Source of the DNA: Emydura subglobosa
Lineage: Eukaryota; Chordata; Testudines; Chelidae
Reading direction: 5' to 3'
DNA length: 64,000 bases
NCBI GenBank assembly: GCA_007922225.1
Contig: ML680053.1
Coordinates: forward strand, 1,339,434-1,403,433
Of the stretch, positions 45,679 to 58,398 are shown piece after piece. The position numbers were made by a program, and so were the translations under genes. Under the pieces are notes generated by a model. The model saw only the letters and a program-made list of their open reading frames with translations, searched no databases and was not told where the DNA came from. How positions within the stretch are numbered: the stretch's first letter is position 1; each line of letters begins with the position of its first letter.

Positions 45679-46906
45679 CATAGATTCAAGACTGCATCCC
45701 CAAGCTGGGGCAATGGCAGTCTCTTAGACTGACATGCAAGAAGCATATGTGGAAGAACGGAGCTCACTGTATGTTCACACTTTCACAAGACACCATTAAA
45801 CTTCATTCAGACATATCAGATGTGGCCTTCAGCCAGATCTTGGAGACTTTTCTTCATTAGTCAGCAAATCTTCTTAAACCTCCATTCTTCCTTGTCTTGA
45901 CTGATGATTCTCAGCCCAAACAGGATCTGATCCTTCCCAGCCAAAAAACTGCAATGCAAATGTTCATTTTCTGTGATCTGGCTCCACTAATGCAGGCACC
46001 CATTTCGAAACAAGTCCTGGACACCAACTCATCCTAATATACCGGGCTCCTCAAATTAGCTCATTTCCCTTTGTCCCAGTTGTCTGTTTCCTAAAGGAAC
46101 TACTGGAGTCTTAATCACTTGATTACTGGTTAATGGCGATAGGGGAGTAACTGGTCCCTTTCTGTACATAATGGAAATGCTTACCAGGAGAAAACAGTCA
46201 GCCAACAAGTAAGCATGAAAATGCTTGTTTACATTGGTTATTGCCAGACTGACTGGAACGGAACCCTTCAGTCTGCACAGGTGACAAACCGATTGTGATA
46301 AGCCAGCAGGAAATAAACACTGTTTTCCTATCAGGGCCTATAGCATGGTCAGTAGCTAGCTCTAAAATGCATGTTATTTCTTGCATATGTTGATATAAAC
46401 AGAGCGTGTGTAACCATTTACAGTACAAGTTATTAAAAATCAACCTTTAAGAGCAGTTAAATTCTCAGTTGAGGAGGGGAAATTTGGGTAATCTCAGTGT
46501 GAGGAATAACAGATGGCTTTGAAATGGTGCCCACCTTCCTTTTTTTTAAAAACAGTTTGCCTGCATGCAATGTATTTGAGTGGTCATATGTTTCACTAAC
46601 TTCTGGGGGCAGCAATACAAATGAATGTCAGACATTTTTCCAGGGGACCAATTGTGTAACTGATTACGGTCCTTTACAGAGAATTTTAGTTCTCATGTGC
46701 CTGTGTATCTCCTGGAGAGAGAGAGACTAAACTTGTCAGAAATGTAAACGTTAAACACAGGACTTTAATTTCTATGCAGTTTACATCTTCACATTCAAAA
46801 TGGAGCCATTACCTAAATTCTTGCTCTTCTGTTCTGTACTGTTCCCGTTAGTATAATACTTTTGGATAAGCTGCAGTTGATCATGCCAACCATTGACATA
46901 AAGTAA
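45679..46906. other. Intronic DNA without supported feature
   Basis: No gene or confident repeat recognised. Confidence 0.45.
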
Positions 46907-46930
46907 GTGGGTGGGTGGGTGGGTGGGTGG

Positions 46931-47003
<73 letters not shown>
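46907..47003. repeat. (GGGT)n followed by (GT)n microsatellite
   Basis: About six GGGT units at 46907-46932 run straight into about 36 uninterrupted GT dinucleotides to 47003. The GT tract is long enough to be length-polymorphic and can adopt left-handed DNA; the GGGT part has four or more G-triplets and could form a G-quadruplex. His/Thr and Val/Cys runs in overlapping open frames are artefacts. Confidence 0.97.
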
Positions 47004-47006
<3 letters not shown>

Positions 47007-49470
47007 GGCTGCTAGGTAGATGTCATCCCTCATTATTTCATGCCATTTCACTCCACTCTGTTGCTTCCCTTCCTGCTTGCTCTGCACCAGACAGTCATAA
47101 ATATTTATGCAGACTTTCTACCATCCATTTAGGCTTGTATACTTAGCTGATCCTCTGTCCCTTTTTTAAAAAAACAAACAGAAACCTCAGGCTTTGTCTT
47201 AGCAGATGCATGCTGAAGGCTGCCTAGTGCTAGTGAGCTAATAGGTTAATGCTTAAACCTCTGGTTTTGTGGAGTTGCTGGGAAGCATGAAGGTCTCCTG
47301 AGGTCTAGATATTGCTTTTTGTTGAAGGAACTTCTCAAAATTTCTTAACAATTCTGCCCTATTTGAGGGCACTTGATTTTTACCTGTTAAAATCCAAGTT
47401 AATTCAGAGAATTTCAAATATTCTAGCTTTTTTTGTACAGTATTTATTTTTGTCCAGATGCAATAATGAGGAAGTCTAGTTGCCTTCTCCTCTCCTTCCT
47501 CCCCTCCTCTCCCCTCCCCCAAGTTGACTCTGGATCAGATGCCTGCTCGTTTTTCTCAGCCTTAATGTAGCTCTTCTGACTTGCGAGGCAAAGTCCATTT
47601 TGGATTGAATCTTAAGGGCTGAGATGCAGTTAATTACAGTATCAAGAGAATAACTTTAAGATTAGAAAGAAAATGGCTCTAGGTACCTTATTATATCAGT
47701 CAAGCCTGTATGATAAATTGTGCAACTGTGGGATAGAGATTGCCAGTGGTGGGGGAGCAGGAGCACACTCCTGAAGTACAGCACTGGTTCTTTCATTCAT
47801 TCTTCTGTCAGGTGGTGCACTTTGCCTGAATTCACTGTCATCTTGTAGAGTTCACAGTTCTGGTGATGCTGGAAGAGGCAGTCCTCTTATCACATCCTTT
47901 CCCCAGATAAAAAATGTTAATGGGTGCAAAAGGTGATGAGTTGTGAGAACTGAAAGATAATGGCAGGGATTGTAACCCAGTTTGAGCCGGGAAGGGTCTG
48001 AGGTGAGCAATACTTAACCTTCCAGTAGATATGTGCTTGAGGCTTGGATGCCAGTACAGCTTCAAATGATGGATTCATAGATATTTGGGTTTCTCCAAGG
48101 TTATATTTTGTAGCTGCTTCTCTTAAGTCAAATATCTCTTGTTGTCACTAGCTTCTATAGCGCTTCTCATCATGGCCACTGGGAAGTATTTTGTGCTTGA
48201 ATTTTCATTAAATGTATCTTGCCCTGGAGATCATAACTTTAGCTCGAGGGCTGCCAAGGGGGATTGAATTCGTTATGGGAGTTCTCAACTATGGAATCTT
48301 GGTACCAGATAGTGTTAAATTTTGCATCTGTAAGCAAGTGCTACCCAGTCAATCTCCTCTGCCACAATGAAGTGTTAGGTAAAAGGTCTCTCACAGAGCT
48401 GGGTCCGCGGTCATTTATGGCTTTGAAGATAATTACCATAACTTTGAATTGCATCCAATTATTGAGTTCATTCTGGCCCACTTCATGTTGCGTCCTATGC
48501 TACCTGGGATTTCCATGGAGATTTTGTGGGTTGACTCCAGTTGTTCATTGCAGGAGTCAGCCTTTAAGGCAGCAGACACACAAACGACTAAGGTCTGCAT
48601 AACAAGCACTTCAGACATCCGGAGTTAAAGGGAACTTTTCAGACACTTGGAGCTGTGGACAGCTACAGGATAAGAACAGGGAACTGAGTGTGTGTGAATG
48701 GACTGGGAAGGAAGAGAACACAGGCAGGGCACAGCTCTGGCCTCTGAAAGGAGAAAGTGTGTTTGGTAGAAACAAAGGCAAGGGAAGAGAATGTGTAGGG
48801 AAACAGGCAGAAATGGTAAAAGGAGAAAAATATGACACGAATTTAGGCTGATGAATTTTAATAGATCTGTTACCCTAGACTGTACTGTCTAGTTCTGTCA
48901 GCTCTGTTTTAACTTCAGGGGATGAGAAGGTGGGGGAGAAAGCCGGTGGTGTAGCAGACTGGTGCTGTTAAGGACTTGAGCCAACCTACTTCCTGCATGC
49001 ATAATTGCAAGAGGCGATTCAGTTGGAGCAGGTATCTTCCTTTGAAGTGACACTCCAAAGGGACAATTATACTCCACTCTCCCACTCGCCTGAATTTGAA
49101 TTCATGTGGACCCATCACTATATCCTTGCTAATTTGTAGAATTTATGGTGGCAGTTTTATGCCTTTCTGCTGTCCTGTCACTGACTTAATGTGTCTGAAA
49201 TAGCAGCTGCTGATTCTGGTGAGAAGTACAGTGGACTTAAGCTCCCTGAAATACTCTCACCATACAACACAAATTTCACTGTGTGCATGCATTGCACCAG
49301 TAAGTGAATTGGAATGACTGTGCCATCAGTGTTTACAGGATGAAAAATTCAGACTATAGGATAGGCAGATAAACTTCAGATTTATCCTCTGGCTCTTTGT
49401 TCTGATCCTTTATTCATCTTAGATACTACAGTGATTAAGTGCTCTAGAAATACCTCGGCACTGGTTTGTC
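47004..49470. other. Intronic DNA without supported feature
   Basis: No gene is recognised. GGCTTTGAAGATAATTACCA and TTGAATTGCATCCAATT near 48418-48460 look like a fragment of an old dispersed repeat that I cannot name. A purine-rich tract (48650-48840) yields spurious frames. Confidence 0.4.
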
Positions 49471-49478
49471 TAATTCCA

Positions 49479-49661
49479 AGGGCTTGTCTACATAGGGAAG
49501 TAGCCCGGAATAGCTACTTTGTATTAGTTTAAGCTAAAATGCACAAAGGCACTCTTAGTGCAGAATGAGTGCCCGCCCCAGGAGCTAGTGTGAAATAGCT
49601 GTTGTACTTCAAATTCACTTCCTAACTTATTTTGCAATAGTTTCCCTGTGTAGACAAGTTC
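49479..49661. mobile_element. hAT-like MITE with near-exact 8-bp TSD
   Basis: The 183-bp unit begins AGGGCTTGTCTACATAGGGA and ends TTTCCCTGTGTAGACAAGTT; the inverted ends pair for about 20 bp. Flanks TAATTCCA (49471-49478) and TAACTCCA (49662-49669) form an 8-bp direct repeat with one mismatch, as expected for hAT. No coding content. Confidence 0.8.
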
Positions 49662-49669
49662 TAACTCCA

Positions 49670-51285
49670 TTGCTGGGCAGGTTGTAGCTTTCAAAATCTA
49701 GGCCATTATCTCATGTTTGCTGTAGTCCAATCTCATTTTCTCCAGCCAGAAGGCAGATAAAATTCCAGTAGCAAAGTCTATTCAAAATACTGCTGTCAAC
49801 ACCTGTCTTCCTAGTTGTTTTGGTGTTACCCTCCCACCCTTTTGAGTCCCTTCTGAGGCTTCTCTTTTTCCACTGCATCACAGGCAAACTTCTAGCCTTT
49901 TTACTTGTCAAGACTTTTCCCAATTTAGCGCCCCTCTCCTTACCATTCTCTTATACCAGGTTGTGACTCTTTCCCATTGCTCTGCTAACAGTGATAGTTT
50001 ACTCCTATGAAATCTCCATGATTTCTTCCCCACTGCCTATCTATGAAATGCTCTCCCCAAATCGATTCACACAGCCACTATCCCCGTCCTTCATATCCCT
50101 TATGAACCACTTATTAAACAGGAGGATTTGTAGCTATCTTAGACAGTGATAGTGTTGGTAGTAGTATTGGTAGTTTGGTTAATGAAATGCCACCAAACCT
50201 CAGATAAGATGAAAAATGTATTGCATGCACAAGTTTCAGCTCTGCAAATTCCCATTTGTCCACAGTTCCTGTCAAGTACAGGAATGTACCTGTTAATTAC
50301 ACCTGTCAGAGAGTACAGCATCAGCAGTACCAGAAAATGGCAACTCTGCCAAAAGGACAATATCAAATTGATGTATGCCTTGCACCAGGGCTTATCTTCA
50401 CTAAACTTTTTTTTACCTTGAGTTAGTTGATTTCCAATTAACTTGAGTTTAATATGCTTGTGAAGGCTAGTGGGGACGTTTTCCACATATTTGATGCAGG
50501 CTATAAAACTGTTCTTCAGCCTGGGCTGATCCTGCTTCATGTGGGTACCAGGAAGTGAAACTTACTAAATGATGAAATTGACTAATCTGTTTTCATTGTC
50601 TTGGATGAATGAAATATAAAATCTGCAAACTGCAAAATAATACTTTGTTTTAATAGTGTGTTGACTAATACAAGAAAATGCAAGTATCTGATTTTTCTTA
50701 AATATGGATTCTAACCCCAAATCCCTTTAACTTCCTGTATATTTGACACTTAGTAAATGACTTATTGAAAAGAATCTTAAATAATTTCTGAACAAAGAAA
50801 ATCTGTCTTTTATAGAAACAGGACGTAAGTTTACAACCCAGATTTTTAACTTGGCTGGGGATGAATGCTCTGGAAAAGAAATTCCTTCAACTACTTTTGT
50901 GTACATATACAAAGAAACCTCTTGCTTGTTCAGTATAAAGCAACGGCAAATACTAGCGTGACTTATACAGTTCTCTCCAGTGGTAACAGCACATAATGTT
51001 CCCAGCTTCCGGAATCAATAGGAGCCCCAGTTCAATTCTAGAAACTGGGCTGGAAAGCATTTCTATAGTTGGTTACACCATGGGTGACCAGAATATACTG
51101 TTATTCCCTGATACTTAGACATTCAGTAGTCCTCTTTCCTGTCCAAGGAAATAAACACTAGCTTGAGTTTGACTAAAGATTTGTTACAAGTAACAATCTT
51201 GACAATTAAAGATCATGTTTAGGTGAGACACAAGACTCATGCTTTAGGGTGTGAAAACTACAAATTGATAGGGGTTAGGAATAAA
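49670..51285. other. Intronic DNA; MITE fragment at 50385-50530
   Basis: Around 50385-50530, AGGGCTTATCTTCACTAAAC, CTTGAGTTAGTTGATTTCC and AACTTGAGTTTAATATGC resemble a MITE related to 18265-18465. A 133-codon minus frame at 50139-50540 overlaps it and carries no domain. Nothing else is recognised. Confidence 0.4.
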
Positions 51286-51425
51286 CTTCTATGGGCAGGT
51301 TTATTTCATAATTCTCCACTCCAGGGCTTTTCCTTTCTCTGAAGCTTCTGGTACTGGCCACTGTTGGAGACAAGATATTGGATTAGATGTTCCATTGGTT
51401 TGATCTGGTATAGCAGTTCATTTAC
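51286..51425 (+). mobile_element. CR1/L3-type 3' UTR fragment
   Basis: GGGCAGGTTTATTTCATAAT, CTGAAGCTTCTGGTACTGGC, CACTGTTGGAGACAAGATAT, TGGATTAGATGTTCCATTGG and GATCTGGTATAGCAGTTCAT follow the 3' end of the same old CR1-like family as 44890-45010. Confidence 0.7.
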
Positions 51426-52526
51426 ACAAAAAGAGCATCTTCTGAACAGTAGGAGCAATTTGATAATGGAACAGCTATTGAGTTTCAGCAATGAACAATA
51501 TTTAAGGATGAAAACTTCTGTAAACAAAGCCTGTAGTATGAAGGAAAAAGGGCTGGACTTCATGAGCTGAAAGGTCCATTTCACTGCTACCTTCTGATGA
51601 AGAGGACTTTCTCTATCCTCTTAATTCCTGACATTCCAAAAGACAACTTTCACCTTAAGTAAACTTAGAAACAATAATACACTTTCTGTAATTAAGTAAA
51701 TAAATGAATATTGGTTGCTGCTGTCTCTGCTAGCATTCAGAAGAGAATCAGCATGCTCTGCTTACTGCTTTGGGGAATGGGGCAGAATTTCCATTGCATG
51801 ACGGTGGAGAATACAGAGGAGGATTTTTTAAATAAACTGCTTTAATCTCTCTCATGCTCCCCTTCTGTAGTGGGAGAGTGGGCTGACATTCTAAAAATAA
51901 ATTTCCTTGATGACTGGCTCACATGGATCATTTAAGTCAAGTATGAATATGCCCACCTTTGGGGTTTCTTTCGAAATAAGAATCTAAAAAAGGCTTTCAT
52001 GCATCATCCTCCAGTATGCTGTCCTTCTGCTCAGCTTCACTTCTTCCCTTTCTGTGGCTTTTATTTCTAGCTCTGCCATACCCTATCCCTCTTGTTTCCA
52101 TGTTCTCATCTCTCCGATCTTTGAGGTCCCATGAATGTCCGATATATTGAAGATTGGTTTAAGATCAACAATTAGAAAACCTCTAGGACCTGTAATTTAC
52201 CATAGTGCAGCTTTGTCAGTGGTAGCTGTAGTGCAACGTCAGATCATCTGACCCTGCCATGAGTGGGGTTAGACACAGAACAGGATTAGATGACAATAAA
52301 AATGCCTTGCACTGCAGCTGTCACGGGTGAAGTGCACCATGGTGAATTACTAGTCCTAGTATAGACAAAAGCCAGTAGGAATAGCTTTAGAAACCTACAC
52401 TGCAGATTCTACACTGAGCTCCCTTAGATAGGATGCATAACTTGTAGCTTCCCAGTATCCACACCCTCAACTATCTCCCCTTAAAAGAGACACGTGAAGT
52501 GTGGGATAGGAACTTAGGTTTATGCC
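51426..52526. other. Intronic DNA without supported feature
   Basis: No gene or confident repeat recognised. Confidence 0.45.
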
Positions 52527-52545
52527 TTTTTTTTTTTTTTTTTTT
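52527..52545. repeat. Poly(T) run, 19 bases
   Basis: A 19-base T tract. It could be the reverse-strand tail of a retroposon, but no element was recognised to its left or right. Confidence 0.9.
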
Positions 52546-52763
52546 GCTTCCTTATGTACAAAGCAGTCTGAAAGTCTTTTAAAATATTCCTCTGCTTAGT
52601 TTTTACCTTTAGAAATAACAAGAATATGTTGAGCCTTGGTTTTACTAGAGGAACTCTTGGAGGACCTGGAGAAGTGGATTGGACGTTTTCTCAGCTTTTT
52701 ACTGAAGAAGACAGGGGATATTGAGTTTTTTAATGCTTGCTTTTTTTGTCTCCCAGTTTTTCT

Positions 52764-52798
52764 CGTGTGTGTGTGTGTGCGCGTGTGCGCGTGCGCGC
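52764..52798. repeat. (GT)n/(GC)n alternating purine-pyrimidine tract
   Basis: A 35-bp strictly alternating pyrimidine-purine tract: GT repeats grade into GCGCGTGTGCGCGTGCGCGC. GC-containing alternating tracts are the strongest Z-DNA formers. Confidence 0.95.
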
Positions 52799-53768
52799 AA
52801 TAGGGGGTTATCAATATTTTAAGAGAGCTGAATAAAAATCCCTTCCACTCTATCAGGTTTCACTGCTTTCTATCTCTGTGGCACCTTAACATTTGTCATC
52901 CCTATTTTTCCTGGAAGACTTCATGTAGGTAGGAAGCCTGAATTTCTAATGTAAAACAAGCAGTCCCCTAAAAAAAGATGGGAAGGGCTGTCTATCTTTT
53001 TACATCATAAAGAAGCAAAAGCAGCACAATCCCAATGTCTTTTTCCTTTGTGAATCACTTTTAATTACTTTGCCTGAACTCCTTACCAAATTCTGCCCAG
53101 CAACAAATGACCTTCTAATCCTGCCTTGGCAGGAAGATGATTTGCATGATCTAATGGGTCTTTTCCATCCCTGACTCCCAGCTCATTATAGCATGAAACA
53201 CAGAGCACTTTGTTGCACTGCTAGTAGTGGCCAATAGCGTGTACTGTTAGTGCTGGCACAAAAGAATAGAAGAAACCTACTGTTATTAATCAGTTTCATT
53301 AGTGGATGGCTTGTATGGGGTGTCTACATCTCTAGTATGCAGTGCAACGGAAGCAGGGTAACACAACGTCTTTCAGGAAGCAGATAAACTTTAAATCTGC
53401 ATGGTAATTTCTGTCCGATGGAAACTATTAGAACTAGAAGCTTAGCACCATGCTTTCAATTGTATCTGAATACTCCAATGCATGTCATTTGGCTCTAGCC
53501 TTCCTAACATAGGACACTCGTCAAATTGGCTTGATCAGTTTCTATGTACTTTGATTTCTGAATACGGATTTTTTGTAAGGAAGTGATCCATAGAGAAGGG
53601 CCAGTTCACAAAGTACTGTATAGAAATGGTTTGTGTTTTTGTTTTATTAACTTAGAAAAAGGCTTGGTATTTAAAAAAGCAATATAACATATGGGGGCTG
53701 GATGGCTTAAATTGGATGGCAGTAATTAGAGCCTGGTTCAGATCTAGCCTAGGTTAGTAATGATCCAA
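52799..53768. other. Intronic DNA without supported feature
   Basis: No gene or confident repeat recognised. Confidence 0.45.
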
Positions 53769-53938
53769 GGCCTGATTTACAAAGTTATTTATGCGTCGGT
53801 AAGTGCGGGTTGGCACCCAGTGGGGCTTATAAAAGCACCAAATCCCTGTTGAAGTCATTGAGAGTTAGGCACACTCTAAAATGCTCCAGGTTGTCTGATT
53901 ACATCTTTAGATGCCTAAATACCTTTGTAAACCTGGCC
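53769..53938. mobile_element. 170-bp MITE with GGCCNGNTTTACAAAG inverted ends
   Basis: The left end GGCCTGATTTACAAAG and the reverse complement of the right end, GGCCAGGTTTACAAAG, match at 14 of 16 positions. Interior GTTGAAGTCATTGAGAGTTA and TAGATGCCTAAATACCTTTG recur at 61985-62062. The flanking CCAA on each side may be the target duplication. No coding content; superfamily not assigned. Confidence 0.7.
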
Positions 53939-55914
53939 CCAAGTTACTGCCATCTTAGCCCTCTGGCCCGTGTGAAATGAATTGGTGGTCCCAGACTACG
54001 TCTCCCTGGACAAGCATGTTTCCCACCTTTATATACCGTAACATGCTCTTTTCAATGCCCCAGTCTTGCAGGGCACTGTGCAACCTGCACTCGCATTGTA
54101 TTGGCGTTGAGGGCATCCAGCAGCTCATGTGAGATCTTGCCCTTTGACTGCTACGACGTGCGGAATGGTCACATCCTCGCACTGTGCTTTTAAGATAGTT
54201 CCCCCTGCAAGGAGCTTAATTTAGGGTGCTGAGGAGAGTTGAGTATGTATGAGCAAGGAGGAGGAATCATCTAAGTCCTGTCTGCTTGAGAGGGGAGATA
54301 TGACAGCACTATTGCAGGCAGAGCAGAGTAGATCTGCCTTAGGCTGATCCGCATCTGCTTTTAAAAGCCCTCTGGGAGCTGCATTCTTCTCACTGGCAAA
54401 GGCTGTATAATCTTGCTCTTCTTTCCCACCAACAATATGGTTTCCTTGCGGGGAGCCCGTGAGTTGTTGTTAGTGGAATTGGCTCTTGGAGCTGGGAAAA
54501 CTTCATCCTATCCCCTTTAAATAACTGCTGGGGGAAGCAGAAGGAATGTCTGAATCTTTCCACTGTTGGTTGCTGCCTTTCATGCATTTGGCTTAGGTAA
54601 TTTTTTGTTGTTCTTTTAAAAGAGGCAAATTTAGGTACCCGACTGAATCTGACGTCTTCTAGCCCCATGACAGATCTAGCATGACCAGTGGTTCTGAAAG
54701 CTGCCCTTCATCTTTCACTTCTGACCTGCCTCTAGTCTTTCTGCCCATGTGATCCTTGGCTTCTGTAGAAACCGTCCGTGGGGGTTCAAAGTGGTGGTGT
54801 CTGACATGGACAGCTTCACTAGGAACCGAACTGAGGTCATCAGCTCATTTAATGTATACCACCAGACTTGACTGGCCGCTAGTGACCTGGGCTGCTTTTG
54901 AACCAGTTAACTACAAATGAAAAATAATTGTATTTTGTGTAGCATCCAGAACCATTCAATATCTCCTACCCCCAGTTCAGGTGCAGAGGGTGGTAAGTGA
55001 ATCAGATTGCTTCCACTTGTGAATTTTGATAGCTTTTTAGAGTAGCTTTCCCTCCGCCTCCCAAACCAGGGCACCTGTTGAACCCCTACATTGCTCTAGT
55101 TTAATAGAAAGGAGCATGGATTGCAGTGACAGCCTTAGGTGAAGTTAGCCCTGGATGCTGAACTGCAGAGAGCTATGGGTTCAAATTCACATGGAGCTAC
55201 TCACAGCTGGGGAAAGTCACCTGAGCAAGTCTGAAAAGGGAGAGACCCAGAGTTGGAGACGGTGGCCTTTCAGCTCTGAAATGGACAGAGGAGATTAAGC
55301 TACAGTGATATGAATAGAACCTGGTAAGGATTTACCTTTTGTTGTATACTCCAGGTCAGGGCTAACCTTGTAACCAATCTGCACAGGCAAAAAACTCCCG
55401 AGTCTGATTTTTAGCTTCCTTAATGTTTTCCTGTCTCGTGCAAGGTCAAACAAGTTCCCAGAATCTGGGTCTGGTGCATTGTACGAGAACAAAATTTGAT
55501 TTTCTTTTCCATTTTATCTGTTTTTATTTGCCAGCCTTTCATCATTTCCAAAAACTCCCTGCTGTGACATCTTACCTCATTATATACAATCCAGCCTGTG
55601 ACTGCTGGATCTCACCTTTGATTTTCCTTATTTTGCAGAGTCACTAGGAAGTAAATCTAAAAGCAGCTATTTTGGCTTTCAAATATGCTGTTGATAACTA
55701 AATTTTTTTTCCCTAACTGCCAGCTCACTGTACCATAGGCACTGCAGTGCTGGCAGGAGTAAAAAAAGCAAAACAGTCATCTGATTGGACTCCAGTTACA
55801 CACAGTGAATATGTTAACAAGGTGCCATTTTATGTAGTCACTTTTCTGATCAGACCCTCCTTCTGTATAATTGGATATAGTGTGACTAACCAAAAAAAAA
55901 AGGTGTAAGCTCTC
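53939..55914. other. Intronic DNA without supported feature
   Basis: No gene or confident repeat recognised; open frames at 53955-54668 and 55295-55647 are short and lack domains. Confidence 0.45.
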
Positions 55915-56640
55915 GAGTTCATAGAATTTAAGGCCAAAGGAACCATTAGATCATAGTCTGACAGGCCATAGAATATCATCCATTAACCCGTGCATTGAGC
56001 CCAATAATTTGTTTGACTGAAGCATATCTTCCAAAAAGGCATCCAGTCTTGAGCCGACGACATCAAGAGATGGAGAACCTATGACTTCCCTTGCTAGTTC
56101 GTTCCAGTGGTTAGTGAGCTGCACTGTTAAAAATGTGTGTCTCTTGTTTCTAATTGGAATTTGTCTGGCTACAACTTCCAGCCATGGGTTCTTGTTCTGC
56201 CTTTCTCTGCTAGATTAAAGAGCCCTTCAGTACCGGGCATTTTCTCCCTGTGAAGGTACTTCCAGACTAATCAAGATAAAGTTCACTCATTTTGTCAAGC
56301 TTAACCAATTTGAGCTCTTTAAGTCTCTCAGTATAAGGCCTTTTCCCCCCTGCCCTTAATCACTTTTGTGGTTCTTTCCTGCATCCTCTCCAGTTTTTCA
56401 ATATCCCTTTTAAAAAGTGAGCACCAGAACCTGCAGTTATTCTACCATTGGTCTCACTGATGCCATATAGAGGTACAATCACTTCCCTTCTCTAACTCGC
56501 TACACCTCTGTTTCTAGAATAGCATTAGCCCTTTTTGCCACAGCATTGCACTGGAAGCCTGTGTTGAGGTGTTTGTCCACCATGACCCTGAAGTCCTTTT
56601 CTTACCAAGGCACTGACTGCATTCATGTTAAGAGGCAGGG
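55915..56640 (-). mobile_element. CR1-family 3' end, antisense
   Basis: Read on the plus strand, it opens TTCATAGAATTTAAGGCCAA, then CATTAGATCATAGTCTGACA, TGGAGAACCTATGACTTCCC, TTCCAGTGGTTAGTGAGCTG, CAACTTCCAGCCATGGGTTC and CCTGCATCCTCTCCAGTTTT. This is the reverse complement of the C-terminal coding and 3' untranslated region of an old CR1-like LINE, its 3' end being at 55915. No intact frame survives. Confidence 0.75.
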
Positions 56641-56911
56641 TGATGTGTGTGAAACCTTGCTGGTTGGCTGTGTTGTAGCTTAGAGGAGAACATGGGCTAC
56701 AGTACAGAGAGCTAACACTGATTTAAACGTGTGAACTTGCTTCTGAATGAGGCTTTTCAATCAGATTGATCTAACGTGATAGGCTATTTTCCCTCCTTTC
56801 ACTCATTCAGACATGGCCGAAGGCTCACACTGGTCTCCTTCTCTGCTTTCCTCTGGTTTCCTTCATAGCGCCAACCAAGTTTCTGGATTTTGCCCTTGTG
56901 TGTTTGTCTTT

Positions 56912-57065
56912 AGCGGTATGTCTACACAGCCTGCAGCAGCAAGCCTCCCAGCCCGGATCAACAGACTCCGGTTCGTGCTAGCACTGTAAAGTGAGCTGTG
57001 TAGACAGCGCTTTGAAGTTGTGGGTTGGGCTGGAGCTCAGGTTCTGAAGACTAGAGGCTTTAGAG
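56912..57065. mobile_element. MITE with GTCTACACAG ends
   Basis: GGTATGTCTACACAGCCTGC and CTCCCAGCCCGGATCAACAG, then GTGAGCTGTGTAGACAGCG and GCTCAGGTTCTGAAGACTAG, form a short hAT-like MITE related in its ends to the other copies but with a different interior. Confidence 0.55.
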
Positions 57066-57479
57066 CTTGACACACAACTTCAAAGCGCCATCTATGCAGC
57101 TATTTTTCAAGTGTCAGCACAAGCCCCGCAAGCCTGGGTTTGTTTCTTCCTTCCCCTCTTCCCCCCCATATTTTAACAGAGATGATCATTTAAGCAGCCT
57201 TAACCCATGTTTGATGGCTTTGCTGTCTGAGTTCAGCTTTAATTCTCCTCTCCACAAAACATATTGTCACGAAACAGAACGTTGTGTAAAATCAGCCCTT
57301 TGTTTTGGGTGCTGTAAGTGATGTGTGTGTTCGGTGTGGAACTGTAAACTGAGATAGTGAAAATGGAACTTGAACTGGTGTGACATAAGGGGAAAAGCAA
57401 ACAGAACTCTGGCTCCATGGCCCTTCCTCTGTGTAAGGTGAATGAACAATAAGTAACTTGTTTGAAAAGGCCATGGCTG
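57066..57479. other. Intronic DNA without supported feature
   Basis: No gene or confident repeat recognised. Confidence 0.45.
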
Positions 57480-57760
57480 TGCTATGGGTGCTGCAGCAGC
57501 ATGGCTATAGTGCCATTGCTATGCCACTGTACCTCCATAGTGTGGATGCAGACTACAGCAACGGAAGAGGTTTTCCCGTGCTGTAGGAACTCCACCTTCC
57601 TGGATGCCAGGTGCAAGATCAATGGAAGCATTCTTCTCTTACTCCTCCTGTGTCTGCACGGGTGGATAAACTGGCACAGCTATGGTGCTCAGGAGTGGAT
57701 TTTTCCCCACCCCTGAACACAGTAGTTATGTCACCCGAAGTGTTAAGTATAGGCCAGACC
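57480..57760. mobile_element. hAT-like MITE
   Basis: AGCATGGCTATAGTGCCATT, GTGTGGATGCAGACTACAGC, CTGGCACAGCTATGGTGCTC, AGGAGTGGATTTTTCCCCAC and AAGTATAGGCCAGACCAG are diverged forms of the motifs in 45430-45678 and 4427-4840. Confidence 0.65.
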
Positions 57761-58134
57761 AGAGCATTAGCTGTGGGATCTGGTCCATGTTCACATCCTT
57801 CTAAAGCAACTATGTTTAAGTGCAACCAAACCCCCGGTCTCATACCTAGTCGAATGTCCGTATAGAGCTGGAGCTAGTGATATTTGGACTTGCCTGAGAC
57901 CACATTTCTCTGTGTGACAGCACTACAGCTGTGATCAGGATGAGTGTTTAGGTTTTGTTGGTTAACTCATTTCTTCTGTCATAGCATTCTGGGGAAATCA
58001 GTTAACCAACATGTACCATTGTTAATCACTCCGTAGCACTGGTGTGGACAGTCATGTGTAAAAGCATATGAGGAGATCTAAATGGTGTCTAACATTGACT
58101 AGAACCCATCTCCTTCTCCTTGTGTAGCCTGAAG

Positions 58135-58398
58135 CCTGGTCTACACCTAAAAATTAGCTTGACTTAGCTACATCACTCAGGGCTGTGAAAAATTTCACAC
58201 CCTGTCTGATGTAGGTTGATCTAATGCCCACTGTACTCACAACTAGGTTGACGGAAGAACTATACTGTTGACTTAGTTACTGCTTCTCAGAGAGGTGGAT
58301 TAAACTACATCAAAGGAAAAACCCCTTTCATTGATGTGGGACGTGTCTACGCTGCCGCTGCAGTGCTGTAGCTTAGCTGTTGTAGTGTAGACATACCC
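58135..58398. mobile_element. hAT-like MITE, near full length
   Basis: It starts CCTGGTCTACACCTAAAAAT and ends TGTAGTGTAGACATACCC. Interior TTAGCTACATCACTCAGGGC, GTGAAAAATTTCACACCCTG, AGGTTGACGGAAGAACTATA and GCTGCCGCTGCAGTGCTGTA match the other copies, especially 30981-31250. Target duplication not clear. Confidence 0.75.

Noticed and set aside
46881..47146. His/Thr-rich and Val/Cys-rich proteins
   Set aside because: Translations of the GT microsatellite on each strand.
50139..50540. 133-codon minus-strand frame as a gene
   Set aside because: It overlaps a MITE fragment and a Thr/Asn repeat made by a GTAGTATTGG-type tract; no domain.
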